Shown here: positions 1 to 8,172 of the stretch, in pieces
Layout of the letters: every line of letters begins with the position of its first letter
Numbering within the stretch: the first letter of the stretch is position 1
NCBI GenBank assembly: GCA_947446635.1
Contig: CANFHF010000002.1
Coordinates: forward strand, 62,001-126,000
Reading direction: 5' to 3'
Origin: Flavobacteriaceae bacterium
GTDB lineage: Bacteria; Bacteroidota; Bacteroidia; Flavobacteriales; Flavobacteriaceae
DNA: 64,000 nt
Translations under genes and position numbers: made by a program
The notes under the pieces: generated by a model
Database searches by the model: none
Seen by the model: the letters and a program-made list of their open reading frames with translations, nothing else
Told to the model about the DNA's origin: nothing

Positions 1-746
1 TTTATAAATGCCGAAACAATATCATAATGTTGTTCGCCACTTTTGTCGTACAACACCGTGTTTTGTTGTACCAGTTGAAAAACGAGGTCGTTAGTGATTG
101 ATATTTCGTCTTCATCGGAAGCGTTTACGACTAATTCAAAAATGTTTAATAGTTTGCGTCCATCCCCGCCGGAAAGTCGTAATAAGGCTTCGGTTTCGGT
201 TAGCCTAATATTTTTTGTAGACAAAAAGGGATCTGTTTTCAAAGCACGATGTAATAATGTTTCCAAATCGTCTTTGGTAAAAGCATTTAAAACATACACC
301 TGGCATCGGGATAATAAAGCGGGAATCACTTCGAAGCTTGGGTTTTCGGTTGTGGCGCCAATCAGCGTTATCCATCCTTTTTCGACAGCAGCCAATAAAG
401 AATCTTGTTGGGATTTGCTAAACCGATGGATTTCGTCTATAAATAAAATGGGATTTTTTGTTGTGAAAAGTCCGCCACTTTGTTTTGCTTTTTCAATCAC
501 GTCCCGAATATCCTTCACCCCCGAGTTGATGGCGCTCAAAATATAAAAAGGGCGTTTCGATTCTTGTGCAATAATCTGTGCCAAAGTAGTCTTTCCCGTT
601 CCTGGAGGACCCCAGAAAATTAAGGAAGGAATAATTCCTTTTGCGATTTGTTGCGTCAATGAACCGTTTGGTCCTACCAAATGGGATTGACTGATGTAAT
701 CTTCCAGCTTTTGTGGTCGAATGCGCTCTGCTAAAGGTGCTTCCAT
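1..746 (-). CDS. rarA: Replication-associated recombination protein A (AAA ATPase), 3' end outside the window
   Basis: Translating the minus strand from the ATG at 744-746 gives about 248 residues with no stop before the left edge, so the C-terminal part is missing. It begins MEAPLAERIRP. It carries a Walker A GPPGTGKT at residues 46-53, a Walker B ILFIDE at 100-105 followed by HRF, and the sensor-type GATTENPSF segment typical of the RarA/MgsA/WRNIP1 family. Family members are clamp-loader-like AAA+ ATPases that act at stalled replication forks with RecA and SSB. The gene is divergent from the rhomboid gene, with 277 bases between them. The family assignment is secure; only the truncation limits it. 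Confidence 0.93.
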   Translation of the reverse strand, partial: MEAPLAERIRPQKLEDYISQSHLVGPNGSLTQQIAKGIIPSLIFWGPPGTGKTTLAQIIAQESKRPFYILSAINSGVKDIRDVIEKAKQSGGLFTTKNPILFIDEIHRFSKSQQDSLLAAVEKGWITLIGATTENPSFEVIPALLSRCQVYVLNAFTKDDLETLLHRALKTDPFLSTKNIRLTETEALLRLSGGDGRKLLNIFELVVNASDEDEISITNDLVFQLVQQNTVLYDKSGEQHYDIVSAFI

Positions 747-1023
747 TTTTTTTAATCTGAAATGCTTATGCCAGTTCGCTGGCGCTCGGTTCAAAAAACG
801 TTATTCTTCATTCTAAAAGGAATCAATAACTCCGGTAAAATTACTATTTTTATTTGAAGCTACTAAATCTAAAAATAGTCACCAGCATCTATTTTATTTT
901 TTATACTCTAAATATGACAAAATAGCACTAAATTGCTTTTGGATACGTTTTTGCGTAAGTCTAAAATCAGAAGTCTAACTCGAGCTAAAATGGAGAACAG
1001 GCGCAGCAAATCTAGAATTCCTA

Positions 1024-1794
1024 ATGAACGATAATAATTTTAAATATACCAATTCCGTTTTAGTAGTGCCGCTTTTTTTCGTATGGGTTCTTTGGTTTGT
1101 CTATTGGTTAGAAATTCGATTTGGCTTTGATTTTGACAAAAACGGAATATATCCTAGAACATTTTCGGGTTTGCAGGGCATTATTTTCTCTCCATTTATT
1201 CATTCGAATATGGGGCATTTGTATAACAATTCGATTCCGTTATTGATTTTGTTGGCTGCTTTGCGTTATTTTTATGCCCGACAATCATTTGTAGTTATTG
1301 GTTACGGAATTTTACTTTCGGGATTGATTACCTGGGTAATTGGCAGAGCTAATTATCACATTGGCGCTAGCGGTTTAATCTATGTTTTGGTTAGTTTTAT
1401 TTTTTTTAAAGGAATTCAAACCAAATATTATAGATTGGTTGCCTTGTCCTTAACTGTGGTGGTGGTTTACGGGGGGTTGATTTGGTATATTTTTCCAAAA
1501 GTGGATTCAGCAATTTCTTGGGAAGGGCATTTAGCCGGGTTGATTGCCGGTTTTGCTCTTTCGATAATTTACAAAACACCCGAATATAAGAAGATTATTA
1601 AATACGAATGGGAGCATCCTGATTTTAATCCGCAAGAAGATAAGTTTATGCAACGGTTTGATGAAAACGGGAATTTTGTTAATATTCCAATAGTTGAAAC
1701 ACAAGAGGAATTTCCTTCATATTATTTATCTGAATTTCCTGTAAATTACACCATTATTGAAAACAAAAAAAATGAATCAAAGCCGGAACTCTAA
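1024..1794 (+). CDS. Rhomboid family intramembrane serine protease
   Basis: This 256-residue protein has at least five hydrophobic segments in its first 185 residues and a charged soluble tail of about 70 residues. The rhomboid catalytic pair is visible: Ser116 in the GASG motif and His169 in GHLAG. The HSNMGHLYNN stretch at 60-69 is the conserved L1/TM2 Asn region. Rhomboids cleave transmembrane substrates inside the inner membrane; the substrate here cannot be predicted. The gene is convergent with rlmB, only 35 bases away, and no terminator hairpin is obvious between them. Confidence 0.9.
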   Translation: MNDNNFKYTNSVLVVPLFFVWVLWFVYWLEIRFGFDFDKNGIYPRTFSGLQGIIFSPFIHSNMGHLYNNSIPLLILLAALRYFYARQSFVVIGYGILLSGLITWVIGRANYHIGASGLIYVLVSFIFFKGIQTKYYRLVALSLTVVVVYGGLIWYIFPKVDSAISWEGHLAGLIAGFALSIIYKTPEYKKIIKYEWEHPDFNPQEDKFMQRFDENGNFVNIPIVETQEEFPSYYLSEFPVNYTIIENKKNESKPEL

Positions 1795-1829
1795 TTCATT
1801 TTCTAATTCGATAATTTTCAGATGCCTAT

Positions 1830-2564
1830 TTAGCTTCTTTGCCTAACCGCTTCATACAAAAAAGCACCGCAAGCTACGGAAACATTCAACGAACCGATGG
1901 TTCCAAACATGGGAAGTTTTGCTTTTTCATCTACAATTTTAAGTACTGAAGGATTGATTCCTCTATCTTCTGAGCCCATAATGATAGCGACGCCTTCTTT
2001 TAAATCAACGTCATATATATTTTGATCTGTTTTTTCAGTCGCGGCTACTGTTTTTATTCCCGATCCTTGCAGGTAGAAAAGAGCGTCTTTAATATGTTCC
2101 ACTTTGCAAATGGGCACATTAAACACAGCGCCAGCAGATGTTTTTACGGTGTCTCCATTAACGGGTGCTGAGCCTGCTTTTTGAACGATAATTCCGTTTA
2201 CGCCAGTACATTCAGCCGTTCGGATGATGGCGCCAAAATTACGAGCATCAGAGATTTGGTCTAAAATTAGAAATAAAGGTATTTTTCCAGACGCAAGGGT
2301 TGCATCTACTAAATGTTCTAATTCTATAAAACCAATTGGGGAAATAGAAGCTACTGCTCCTTGATGGTTGTTTGGCGTTAGTCTGTTTAATTTTTCGACA
2401 GGAACATAGGAAAAGTTTACGTTGGCACGTTTCATCACTTTCATTAAGTCTTTCATCAATTCACCAGATATTTCTTTTTGTATAAATACTTTATCTACTT
2501 CTTTGCCGGATTGTATTGCTTCGATTATTGCTCGAATTCCAAAAATTAAATGTTCTTTTTCCAT
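1830..2564 (-). CDS. rlmB: 23S rRNA (guanosine-2'-O)-methyltransferase, RlmB/TrmH (SPOUT) family
   Basis: The 244-residue product has the RlmB architecture. An N-terminal L30e-like substrate-binding domain (about residues 1-75, beginning MEKEHLIFGIRAIIEA) is followed by a SPOUT methyltransferase domain. The three SPOUT motifs are visible: DQISDARNFGAIIRTAE, IIMGSEDRG, and the C-terminal LNVSVACGAFLYEA that forms the trefoil-knot SAM site. By family, the enzyme 2'-O-methylates a guanosine in the 23S rRNA peptidyl-transferase region. A -7-like TACCTTTG box ends only 5 bases before the ATG, so the mRNA may be leaderless or nearly so. Confidence 0.9.
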   Translation of the reverse strand: MEKEHLIFGIRAIIEAIQSGKEVDKVFIQKEISGELMKDLMKVMKRANVNFSYVPVEKLNRLTPNNHQGAVASISPIGFIELEHLVDATLASGKIPLFLILDQISDARNFGAIIRTAECTGVNGIIVQKAGSAPVNGDTVKTSAGAVFNVPICKVEHIKDALFYLQGSGIKTVAATEKTDQNIYDVDLKEGVAIIMGSEDRGINPSVLKIVDEKAKLPMFGTIGSLNVSVACGAFLYEAVRQRS

Positions 2565-2569
2565 GTCGG

Positions 2570-2577
2570 CAAAGGTA
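2570..2577 (-). promoter_or_regulatory. Putative -7 promoter box of rlmB
   Basis: On the minus strand the sequence reads TACCTTTG, a full match to the Bacteroidota -7 consensus TAnnTTTG. It lies 5 bases upstream of the rlmB ATG. No convincing -33 TTTG sits 17-20 bases further upstream. If it is used, transcription would start at or within one or two bases of the start codon. Confidence 0.45.
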
Positions 2578-2793
2578 TGTAAAAGAGAATGATTTTGCTT
2601 TAATTATTTTTTTGACTATTGAAATCGAACACTCAAAAAACGATGATTTAAGGAGTTGATCATTTCACTTTTTGGAGAGACTTGCGAATGTATTGGCATT
2701 TTCATATTTTTTTGAACAGTATTTTTTTTGCTGTTTTACAACCTTCTTTAAAATAATTTGAAGATTCATAACTCATATCTCATAATTAATATA

Positions 2794-2801
2794 TACTTTT
2801 G
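2794..2801 (+). promoter_or_regulatory. Putative -7 promoter box of rpsU
   Basis: TACTTTTG matches the Bacteroidota TAnnTTTG -7 element. It would give a leader of roughly 20-25 bases that includes the strong Shine-Dalgarno at 2815-2822. No clear -33 TTTG lies at the usual distance. Confidence 0.5.
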
Positions 2802-2814
2802 CAGCCTTAACGAG

Positions 2815-2822
2815 AGGAGGTG
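2815..2822 (+). promoter_or_regulatory. Strong Shine-Dalgarno sequence of rpsU
   Basis: AGGAGGTG is an eight-base perfect complement to the 16S rRNA anti-Shine-Dalgarno, with ten bases between AGGAGG and the ATG at 2831. Every other start region examined in this window has an A-rich leader without such a sequence. In Flavobacterium johnsoniae, published work shows that bS21 helps sequester the anti-Shine-Dalgarno and that rpsU mRNA keeps a strong Shine-Dalgarno, allowing feedback control. This site fits that model. Confidence 0.8.
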
Positions 2823-2830
2823 TCTATATT

Positions 2831-3025
2831 ATGTTAATTATACCAATTAAAGACGGAGAAAATATCGATAGAGCATTAAAGCGCTATAAAAGAAAATTTG
2901 ATAAAACAGGAACTGTTCGTCAATTAAGAGCGCGTACTGCTTTTATAAAACCATCAGTAACCAATAGAATCAAAATCCAAAAAGCGGCTTATATTCAGAA
3001 TATGAGAGACAATTTAGAAAGTTAA
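2831..3025 (+). CDS. rpsU: 30S ribosomal protein S21 (bS21)
   Basis: This 64-residue, very basic protein starts MLIIPIKDGENIDRALKRYKRKF, the standard bS21 N-terminus, and has the usual length for Bacteroidota. It binds the small-subunit platform near the 3' end of 16S rRNA. It is a single-gene unit with its own promoter box, a strong Shine-Dalgarno and a rho-independent terminator directly after the stop. The unusual leader suggests autoregulation by ribosomes that lack S21. Confidence 0.97.
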   Translation: MLIIPIKDGENIDRALKRYKRKFDKTGTVRQLRARTAFIKPSVTNRIKIQKAAYIQNMRDNLES

Positions 3026-3046
3026 ATAATAACTATCCAAAATATA

Positions 3047-3092
3047 CCGTTAGTTATCAAAGTTTAATACCTTTGATGCTAACGGTTTTTTT
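3047..3092 (+). terminator. Rho-independent terminator after rpsU
   Basis: CCGTTAG at 3047-3053 pairs with CTAACGG at 3079-3085. The inner arms TATCAAAG and CTTTGATG extend the stem. Seven T residues follow at 3086-3092. Confidence 0.9.
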
Positions 3093-3128
3093 ATGATTTG
3101 TAATTGCGGAAAATAAAGTACTTTTTAT

Positions 3129-4025
3129 ATGACTAACAACTTGCAATCATTTAGAGATTACCTAGAACTAGAAAAAAAATATTCTCCACATACTATAAAT
3201 GCCTATTTGAATGACATACTGGTCTTTGAAACATTTAATAAAACAGAATTCAATCAAGAAAACATAGAGCTAGTAAATTACAGTCAAATCCGAAATTGGA
3301 TTGTTTCGCTTGTGGATAATAATAGGTCTAATGTATCCGTAAATAGGAAGATTGCGTCATTAAAGGCATTTTATAAATTCCTTTTGAAAACCAAACAAAT
3401 AGAAGTTAGTCCGCTACTAAAGCACAAAGCATTAAAAACCCCAAAAAATCTTCAAATACCATTTTCTGAAAAAGAAGTAGAGGAATTGTTGAGTCAAATA
3501 CAAAATCCTATAGGCTTTGAAGCGATAAGGAATAAACTCATCATCGATTTATTCTATACAACAGGGATAAGAAGAACGGAATTAATACATTTAAAATCGG
3601 CTAATGTAAATGTATCAAATAGTACTATAAAAGTACTTGGCAAAAGAAATAAAGAAAGGATTCTTCCAATATTACCAATTGTTTCTGAACAATTAATTTT
3701 ATATTTTAACGAAAGAGCGCATTTAGAGATAATTAGGGATAACGACTTATTTTTTCTCACCAAAAAAGGGATAAAGTTGAATGATTCCTTAGTGTATCGG
3801 TTAATAAATTCGTACTTTAGTACGGTCTCTGAAAAAGTAAAAAAAAGTCCGCATATTTTGCGACATACATTTGCGACACACTTGTTGAATAACGGAGCTG
3901 ATTTAAATTCAGTAAAAGAATTATTAGGACATTCAAGTTTGGCGTCAACGCAAATTTATACACATAGCAGTTTAGCGGAACTAAAAAAAGTATTTGAAGA
4001 GGCGCATCCAAGAAATCAAAAATAA
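3129..4025 (+). CDS. xerC: Tyrosine recombinase XerC/XerD family
   Basis: The 298-residue product has the length of XerC/XerD. It has an N-terminal SAM-like core-binding domain (about 1-85) and a C-terminal catalytic domain. All expected catalytic residues are present: Arg148 in TGIRRTEL, Lys172, His242 and Arg245 in [11 protein letters not shown], His268 in LLGHSS, and the nucleophile Tyr277 in QIYTHS. Xer recombinases resolve chromosome dimers at dif during division. No dif-like site was recognised nearby. The position between rpsU and hpf looks like a housekeeping locus rather than an integrase on an island. Confidence 0.9.
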   Translation: MTNNLQSFRDYLELEKKYSPHTINAYLNDILVFETFNKTEFNQENIELVNYSQIRNWIVSLVDNNRSNVSVNRKIASLKAFYKFLLKTKQIEVSPLLKHKALKTPKNLQIPFSEKEVEELLSQIQNPIGFEAIRNKLIIDLFYTTGIRRTELIHLKSANVNVSNSTIKVLGKRNKERILPILPIVSEQLILYFNERAHLEIIRDNDLFFLTKKGIKLNDSLVYRLINSYFSTVSEKVKKSPHILRHTFATHLLNNGADLNSVKELLGHSSLASTQIYTHSSLAELKKVFEEAHPRNQK

Positions 4026-4058
4026 TTCAAAAATGTTTAATCCTAAATTAAAATGATT

Positions 4059-4361
4059 ATGAAGGTAAATATTCAGGCAGTTAACTTTAATGTTGACAAA
4101 AAGTTAGTAGATTTTGTTCAAGAAAGAATGGACAGGTTAGGTAAGTATTACGATAAAATAGTATCGGCGGATGTTTTTTTGAAAGTGGAAAAGACAAGTG
4201 ATAAAGAAAACAAATGTGTGGAAATTAAAATTAATGTACCCGGGGATGATTTTTTGGTAAAAAAGCAGTGTAAAACTTTTGAAGAATCAATAGAACTTTC
4301 AGCGGAATCCTTAGAGCGATTATTGGTAAAAAGGAAAGAAAAAATAAGGGATCAAATTTAA
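4059..4361 (+). CDS. hpf: Ribosome hibernation-promoting factor, HPF/YfiA family (short form)
   Basis: The product is about 100 residues, starting MKVNIQAVNFNVDKKLVDFVQER. I prefer the ATG at 4059 to the one at 4053 because MKV(N/H)I is the usual N-terminus of this family. The sequence matches the compact beta-alpha-beta RaiA/HPF domain, including the conserved KIVSADVFLKVEK strand and the C-terminal KRKEKIRDQ region. Short HPF binds the 30S decoding centre and promotes or stabilises inactive ribosomes in slow growth. It sits 33 bases after xerC, so co-transcription is plausible. A hairpin terminator follows. Confidence 0.9.
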   Translation: MKVNIQAVNFNVDKKLVDFVQERMDRLGKYYDKIVSADVFLKVEKTSDKENKCVEIKINVPGDDFLVKKQCKTFEESIELSAESLERLLVKRKEKIRDQI

Positions 4362-4385
4362 TATTGAATTTTTTTTAAAAAATGT

Positions 4386-4415
4386 TTTGATTGAGAGATA
4401 AAATTTCTACATTTG
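4386..4415 (+). promoter_or_regulatory. Promoter for the tRNA-tuf block
   Basis: TTTG at 4386-4389 and TACATTTG at 4408-4415 are separated by 18 bases, close to the Bacteroidota sigma consensus (TTTG / TAnnTTTG). It lies just upstream of the tRNA-Thr(TGT) gene. Its predicted start point falls inside the downstream terminator hairpin. Confidence 0.65.
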
Positions 4416-4416
4416 C

Positions 4417-4444
4417 AGTCCGTTAGAAATAGCGGACTTTTTTT
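4417..4444 (+). terminator. Rho-independent terminator after hpf
   Basis: AGTCCGTTA pairs with TAGCGGACT (one G-T wobble) around a GAAA tetraloop. A run of T follows at 4438-4444. It abuts the -7 box of the next transcription unit. Confidence 0.75.
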
Positions 4445-4453
4445 ATTGATACT

Positions 4454-4527
4454 GCCAGCGTAGCTCAGTTGGCTAGAGCAGCTGATTTGTAATCAGCAGG
4501 TCGTGGGTTCGAGTCCCTCCGCCGGCT
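4454..4527 (+). tRNA. tRNA-Thr (anticodon TGT)
   Basis: A 74-base cloverleaf: acceptor GCCAGCG with CGCCGGC, D-arm GCTC/GAGC, anticodon stem GCTGA/TCAGC around TTTGTAA, T-loop TTCGAGT, discriminator T. CCA is not encoded. Two mismatches are visible: A4-C69 in the acceptor stem and T50-T64 in the T stem. Confidence 0.93.
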
Positions 4528-4575
4528 CTTTTATTCCAATGTAATTTGGATGTTATTTGGTATATTGATAAAAAA

Positions 4576-4656
4576 GGGGAGATACTCAAGCGGCCAACGA
4601 GGGCAGACTGTAAATCTGCTGTGTAAACTTCGCAGGTTCGAATCCTGCTCTCCCCA
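4576..4656 (+). tRNA. tRNA-Tyr (anticodon GTA)
   Basis: An 81-base class II tRNA with a long variable arm. Acceptor GGGGAGA pairs fully with TCTCCCC. The anticodon stem GCAGA/TCTGC encloses CTGTAAA, the T-stem is GCAGG/CCTGC, and the discriminator is A. The long variable arm and GTA anticodon identify tyrosine. Confidence 0.95.
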
Positions 4657-4722
4657 CTAGAAATAATTTTAAATTTCAGAATTTATTTAATTATAAAAAC
4701 AGATTTTTAAAATGAATTCTCT

Positions 4723-4794
4723 GCCGACTTAGCTCAGAGGTAGAGTGCTTCCTTGGTAAGGAAGAGGTCACGGGTTCAATTCCCGTAGTTGGCT
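4723..4794 (+). tRNA. tRNA-Thr (anticodon GGT)
   Basis: A 72-base cloverleaf with acceptor GCCGACT paired to AGTTGGC (one G-T). The anticodon stem CTTCC/GGAAG encloses TTGGTAA, and the T-arm ACGGG/CCCGT encloses TTCAATT. It lies 55 bases upstream of tuf, in the same block as the other two tRNAs. Confidence 0.95.
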
Positions 4795-4849
4795 CAAAAA
4801 AGAATAAATTCGAACACTAAATAAATAACTAAGATTAAAATTAAGTAAA

Positions 4850-6037
4850 ATGGCAAAAGAAAATTTTAACCGGAACAAACCCCACTTAAACATAGGAACA
4901 ATTGGGCACGTGGATCACGGAAAAACTACATTAACTGCTGCAATTACAAAAGTATTGTCAGATGCAGGTTACTGTCAAGCAAAATCGTTTGATCAAATCG
5001 ATAACGCTCCAGAAGAGAAAGAAAGAGGTATTACAATTAATACATCTCACGTTGAGTATGAAACGGCTAACCGTCACTACGCACATGTTGACTGTCCAGG
5101 TCACGCGGATTACGTAAAAAACATGGTTACAGGTGCTGCTCAAATGGATGGTGCTATTCTTGTTGTAGCTGCTACAGACGGACCAATGCCGCAAACACGT
5201 GAGCACATCCTATTAGGTCGCCAGGTTGGTATTCCTAGAATGGTTGTATTCATGAATAAAGTGGATATGGTTGACGATGAAGAGTTATTAGAACTTGTTG
5301 AAATGGAAATTAGAGACTTATTATCTTTCTACGAATATGATGGAGATAATGGTCCTGTTGTTCAAGGTTCAGCTTTAGGTGGATTAAACAACGATCCAGC
5401 ATGGGTACCAAAAATTATTGAATTGATGGAAGCTGTAGATGCTTGGATCGAAGAGCCAGTTAGAGACGTTGCAAAACCTTTCTTAATGCCTGTTGAAGAC
5501 GTATTCTCAATCACTGGTCGTGGAACTGTAGCTACAGGTCGTATCGAAACAGGAGTTGCTAATACTGGAGATGCAGTAGAAATCATTGGTATGGGAGCTG
5601 AAAAATTAACTTCTACTATTACAGGAGTTGAGATGTTCCGTAAAATCCTTGATAGAGGTGAAGCTGGAGATAACGTAGGTATCCTTTTAAGAGGTATTCA
5701 AAAAGAAGACATCAAAAGAGGAATGGTAATCTGTAAGCCAGGTTCAGTAAAACCACATGCTACATTTAAGGCTGAGGTTTATATCTTGAAAAAAGAAGAA
5801 GGTGGTCGTCACACACCATTTCATAATAACTACCGTCCACAGTTCTACGTTCGTACAACTGACGTAACAGGAATCATCACTTTGCCAACAGGTGTAGAGA
5901 TGGTTATGCCTGGGGATAACTTAACAATTGATGTTGTATTGCTTAGTGCAATTGCATTAAGCGTTGGTTTACGTTTTGCTATCCGTGAAGGTGGTAGAAC
6001 AGTAGGTGCTGGTCAGGTAACTGAGATAGTAGCATAA
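4850..6037 (+). CDS. tuf: Translation elongation factor Tu
   Basis: The 395-residue protein has the full EF-Tu length and all GTPase motifs: G1 GHVDHGKT at residues 19-26, the effector [14 protein letters not shown]3 [12 protein letters not shown] and G4 NKVDM. Domains 2 and 3 end with [13 protein letters not shown]-Tu delivers aminoacyl-tRNA to the ribosomal A site. The tRNA-tuf-tRNA-secE-nusG-rpl order is a conserved bacterial arrangement. A hairpin terminator follows the stop codon. Confidence 0.99.
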   Translation: MAKENFNRNKPHLNIGTIGHVDHGKTTLTAAITKVLSDAGYCQAKSFDQIDNAPEEKERGITINTSHVEYETANRHYAHVDCPGHADYVKNMVTGAAQMDGAILVVAATDGPMPQTREHILLGRQVGIPRMVVFMNKVDMVDDEELLELVEMEIRDLLSFYEYDGDNGPVVQGSALGGLNNDPAWVPKIIELMEAVDAWIEEPVRDVAKPFLMPVEDVFSITGRGTVATGRIETGVANTGDAVEIIGMGAEKLTSTITGVEMFRKILDRGEAGDNVGILLRGIQKEDIKRGMVICKPGSVKPHATFKAEVYILKKEEGGRHTPFHNNYRPQFYVRTTDVTGIITLPTGVEMVMPGDNLTIDVVLLSAIALSVGLRFAIREGGRTVGAGQVTEIVA

Positions 6038-6058
6038 TCCTAACAAATAATTTATGAA

Positions 6059-6091
6059 GCCAGTAACGCCTTTGGGTTGTTACTGGCTTTT
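6059..6091 (+). terminator. Rho-independent terminator after tuf
   Basis: GCCAGTAAC at 6059-6067 pairs with GTTACTGGC at 6079-6087, followed by TTTT. It ends 5 bases before tRNA-Trp, so it may only partly separate tuf from the secE-nusG-rpl genes. Confidence 0.8.
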
Positions 6092-6096
6092 AACGA

Positions 6097-6167
6097 ACGG
6101 GCGTAGTTCAAGGGTAGAATAGCGGTCTCCAAAACCGTTGATGGGGGTTCGAATCCCTCCGCCCGTG
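6097..6167 (+). tRNA. tRNA-Trp (anticodon CCA)
   Basis: A 71-base cloverleaf with acceptor ACGGGCG/CGCCCGT and anticodon loop CTCCAAA. The T-arm GGGGG/CCCTC around TTCGAAT contains a mismatch. Discriminator G is followed by an encoded CCA (6168-6170), unlike the three upstream tRNAs. It sits 15 bases before the secE start codon. Confidence 0.93.
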
Positions 6168-6185
6168 CCAAAAAAATAAATCACA

Positions 6186-6383
6186 ATGACAAAAGTTGTT
6201 AATTACATATCAGAAGCATTTGAAGAATTAAAATCAAATGTGACTTGGCCAGAATGGGCCGAAGTACAACGTCTAACGATTGTTGTTGCTGTTTTCTCCG
6301 TATTGTTTGCTTTGGCAACATGGGGAGTTGACGAGGTTTTCGCAAAAACATTGGCTGGTTTTTTTAACTGGATAAAAGCATAA
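6186..6383 (+). CDS. secE: Preprotein translocase subunit SecE
   Basis: A 65-residue single-span membrane protein. It has the amphipathic SecE helix (EAFEELKSNVTWPEWAEV, with the conserved VTWP) and one transmembrane segment near residues 35-58. SecE clamps SecY in the SecYEG channel. It sits 9 bases before nusG, in the conserved secE-nusG pair. Confidence 0.96.
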   Translation: MTKVVNYISEAFEELKSNVTWPEWAEVQRLTIVVAVFSVLFALATWGVDEVFAKTLAGFFNWIKA

Positions 6384-6392
6384 TTTTTTGTT

Positions 6393-6944
6393 ATGGCAGA
6401 TATTAATATGAAAAAGTGGTATGTGGTTCGAGCTGTAAGCGGGCAAGAAAATAAAGTGAAGGCTTACATCGAAACTGAAATCGCTAGATTAGGGATGGGT
6501 GATTATGTTTCGCAAGTTTTAGTTCCTACTGAGAAAATTGTTTCCGTAAAAGAAGGAAAAAAAATAATCAAGGATAAAGTTTATTTTCCGGGTTATGTAA
6601 TGATTGAAGCGAATCTAATTGGAGAAATTCCTCATATTATAAAATCTATAACAAGTGTTATTGGTTTTCTAGGTGAAATAAAAGGAGGAGAGCCAGTGCC
6701 ATTACGACTTTCTGAAGTGAACAGAATGTTAGGCAAAGTAGATGAATTGGCTGTAAGTACTGATACTCGTGCGATACCATTCAATTTAGGGGAAACAATA
6801 AAAGTAATAGACGGTCCTTTCAATGGTTTCAACGGAACTGTTGAAAAAATAAATGAAGAAAAGCGTAAACTAGAGGTAATGGTTAAAATTTTCGGAAGAA
6901 AAACACCATTAGAATTAGGGTTTATGCAAGTTGAAAAAGTATAA
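6393..6944 (+). CDS. nusG: Transcription termination/antitermination factor NusG
   Basis: The 183-residue protein has an NGN domain starting KKWYVVRAVSGQENKVKAYIE and a C-terminal KOW domain with the conserved GETIKVIDGPFNGFNGTVEKI segment. NusG binds the RNA polymerase clamp and links it to Rho or ribosomal S10. This is the housekeeping copy; a shorter UpxY-type paralogue lies in the polysaccharide locus at 33283-33774. Confidence 0.98.
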   Translation: MADINMKKWYVVRAVSGQENKVKAYIETEIARLGMGDYVSQVLVPTEKIVSVKEGKKIIKDKVYFPGYVMIEANLIGEIPHIIKSITSVIGFLGEIKGGEPVPLRLSEVNRMLGKVDELAVSTDTRAIPFNLGETIKVIDGPFNGFNGTVEKINEEKRKLEVMVKIFGRKTPLELGFMQVEKV

Positions 6945-7010
6945 TTTTTGTTACATATATAATAAGTCACATTTTCGCTTCCAAAGTTGATGTGTTAAAT
7001 TTTAAAAAAA

Positions 7011-7457
7011 ATGGCTAAAGAGATTAGTAAAGTAGTTAAACTACAAGTTAAGGGAGGTGCTGCGAATCCGTCGCCACCGGTTGGACCTGCTTTAGGTGCT
7101 GCTGGTGTTAATATCATGGAGTTTTGTAAGCAGTTTAATGCGAGAACTCAAGATAAACCAGGTAAAGTTTGCCCAGTGCAAATTACAGTGTATAAAGACA
7201 AATCTTTCGATTTTGTTGTAAAAACACCACCTGCCGCTGTCCAGTTAATGGATGCAGCAAAGCTTAAATCTGGTTCAGGAGAACCAAATCGTAAGAAAGT
7301 AGCTAGCGTTACTTGGGATGTTATCAAAACAATTGCGGAAGATAAGATGGTTGATTTAAATGCATTCACAATCGAGTCTGCTATGAGCATGATCGCAGGA
7401 ACGGCTAGGTCTATGGGTATAACTGTAACTGGAGATTCTCCTTTAAAACAAGCGTAA
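7011..7457 (+). CDS. rplK: 50S ribosomal protein L11
   Basis: A 148-residue L11 with the conserved [22 protein letters not shown]-terminal region and the C-terminal rRNA-binding domain. It binds the GTPase-associated centre of 23S rRNA. It is separated from rplA by only 3 bases, consistent with one transcript. Confidence 0.98.
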   Translation: MAKEISKVVKLQVKGGAANPSPPVGPALGAAGVNIMEFCKQFNARTQDKPGKVCPVQITVYKDKSFDFVVKTPPAAVQLMDAAKLKSGSGEPNRKKVASVTWDVIKTIAEDKMVDLNAFTIESAMSMIAGTARSMGITVTGDSPLKQA

Positions 7458-7460
7458 GAC

Positions 7461-8150
7461 ATGGCAAAATTGACAAAAAAGCAAAAAGAGGCTGCTTCAA
7501 AAATTGATAAGAACAAACTATACTCTTTAAAAGATGCTGCGGCATTGATAAAAGTAGTTGCTTCTGCAAAATTTGATGAGTCGGTTGATATCGCAGTTCG
7601 TTTGGGTGTAGATCCAAGAAAAGCGAATCAAATGGTTAGAGGTGTGGTAGCATTACCTCATGGAACTGGTAAAGATGTGAAAGTATTAGCATTGGTTACT
7701 CCAGACAAAGAAGCGGAAGCTCTGGCAGCTGGTGCGGACTATGTAGGTCTTGACGATTATTTACAAAAAATAAAAGACGGTTGGACAGATGTTGATGTAA
7801 TTATCACGATGCCTTCTGTTATGGGGAAATTAGGTCCATTAGGTCGTATTTTAGGACCTAGAGGATTAATGCCTAACCCTAAAACAGGAACGGTGACTAT
7901 GGATGTTGCAAAAGCTGTTCAAGAAGTGAAAGCGGGTAAAATCGACTTTAAAGTTGATAAAACAGGTATCATACATGCAGGAATTGGAAGAATCTCTTTT
8001 GACTCTGATAAAATTGTAGATAACGCTCACGAAATTATTCAAACATTAATCAAACTTAAGCCAACTGCTGCTAAAGGAACATACATTAAAAGTATATACC
8101 TAACTAGCACAATGAGTCCTGCAATTGCATTGGACCCTAAAGCAGTATAA
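7461..8150 (+). CDS. rplA: 50S ribosomal protein L1
   Basis: A 229-residue L1 with the family signature around [20 protein letters not shown] and the [28 protein letters not shown] segment (residues about 115-145). L1 forms the mobile stalk of the 50S subunit. In other bacteria it is also a translational repressor of the rplKA mRNA; no operator was identified here. Confidence 0.98.
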   Translation: MAKLTKKQKEAASKIDKNKLYSLKDAAALIKVVASAKFDESVDIAVRLGVDPRKANQMVRGVVALPHGTGKDVKVLALVTPDKEAEALAAGADYVGLDDYLQKIKDGWTDVDVIITMPSVMGKLGPLGRILGPRGLMPNPKTGTVTMDVAKAVQEVKAGKIDFKVDKTGIIHAGIGRISFDSDKIVDNAHEIIQTLIKLKPTAAKGTYIKSIYLTSTMSPAIALDPKAV

Positions 8151-8172
8151 TTGGCAGTTAAAAATTTTTAGT

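Noticed and set aside
94..546. 150-codon plus-strand ORF at the left edge
   Set aside because: It is the antisense shadow of rarA, whose minus-strand frame has clear AAA motifs.
3129..4025. Tyrosine recombinase as evidence of a genomic island or integron
   Set aside because: Length, motifs and housekeeping neighbours fit chromosomal XerC; no att repeats were seen at the nearby tRNA genes.
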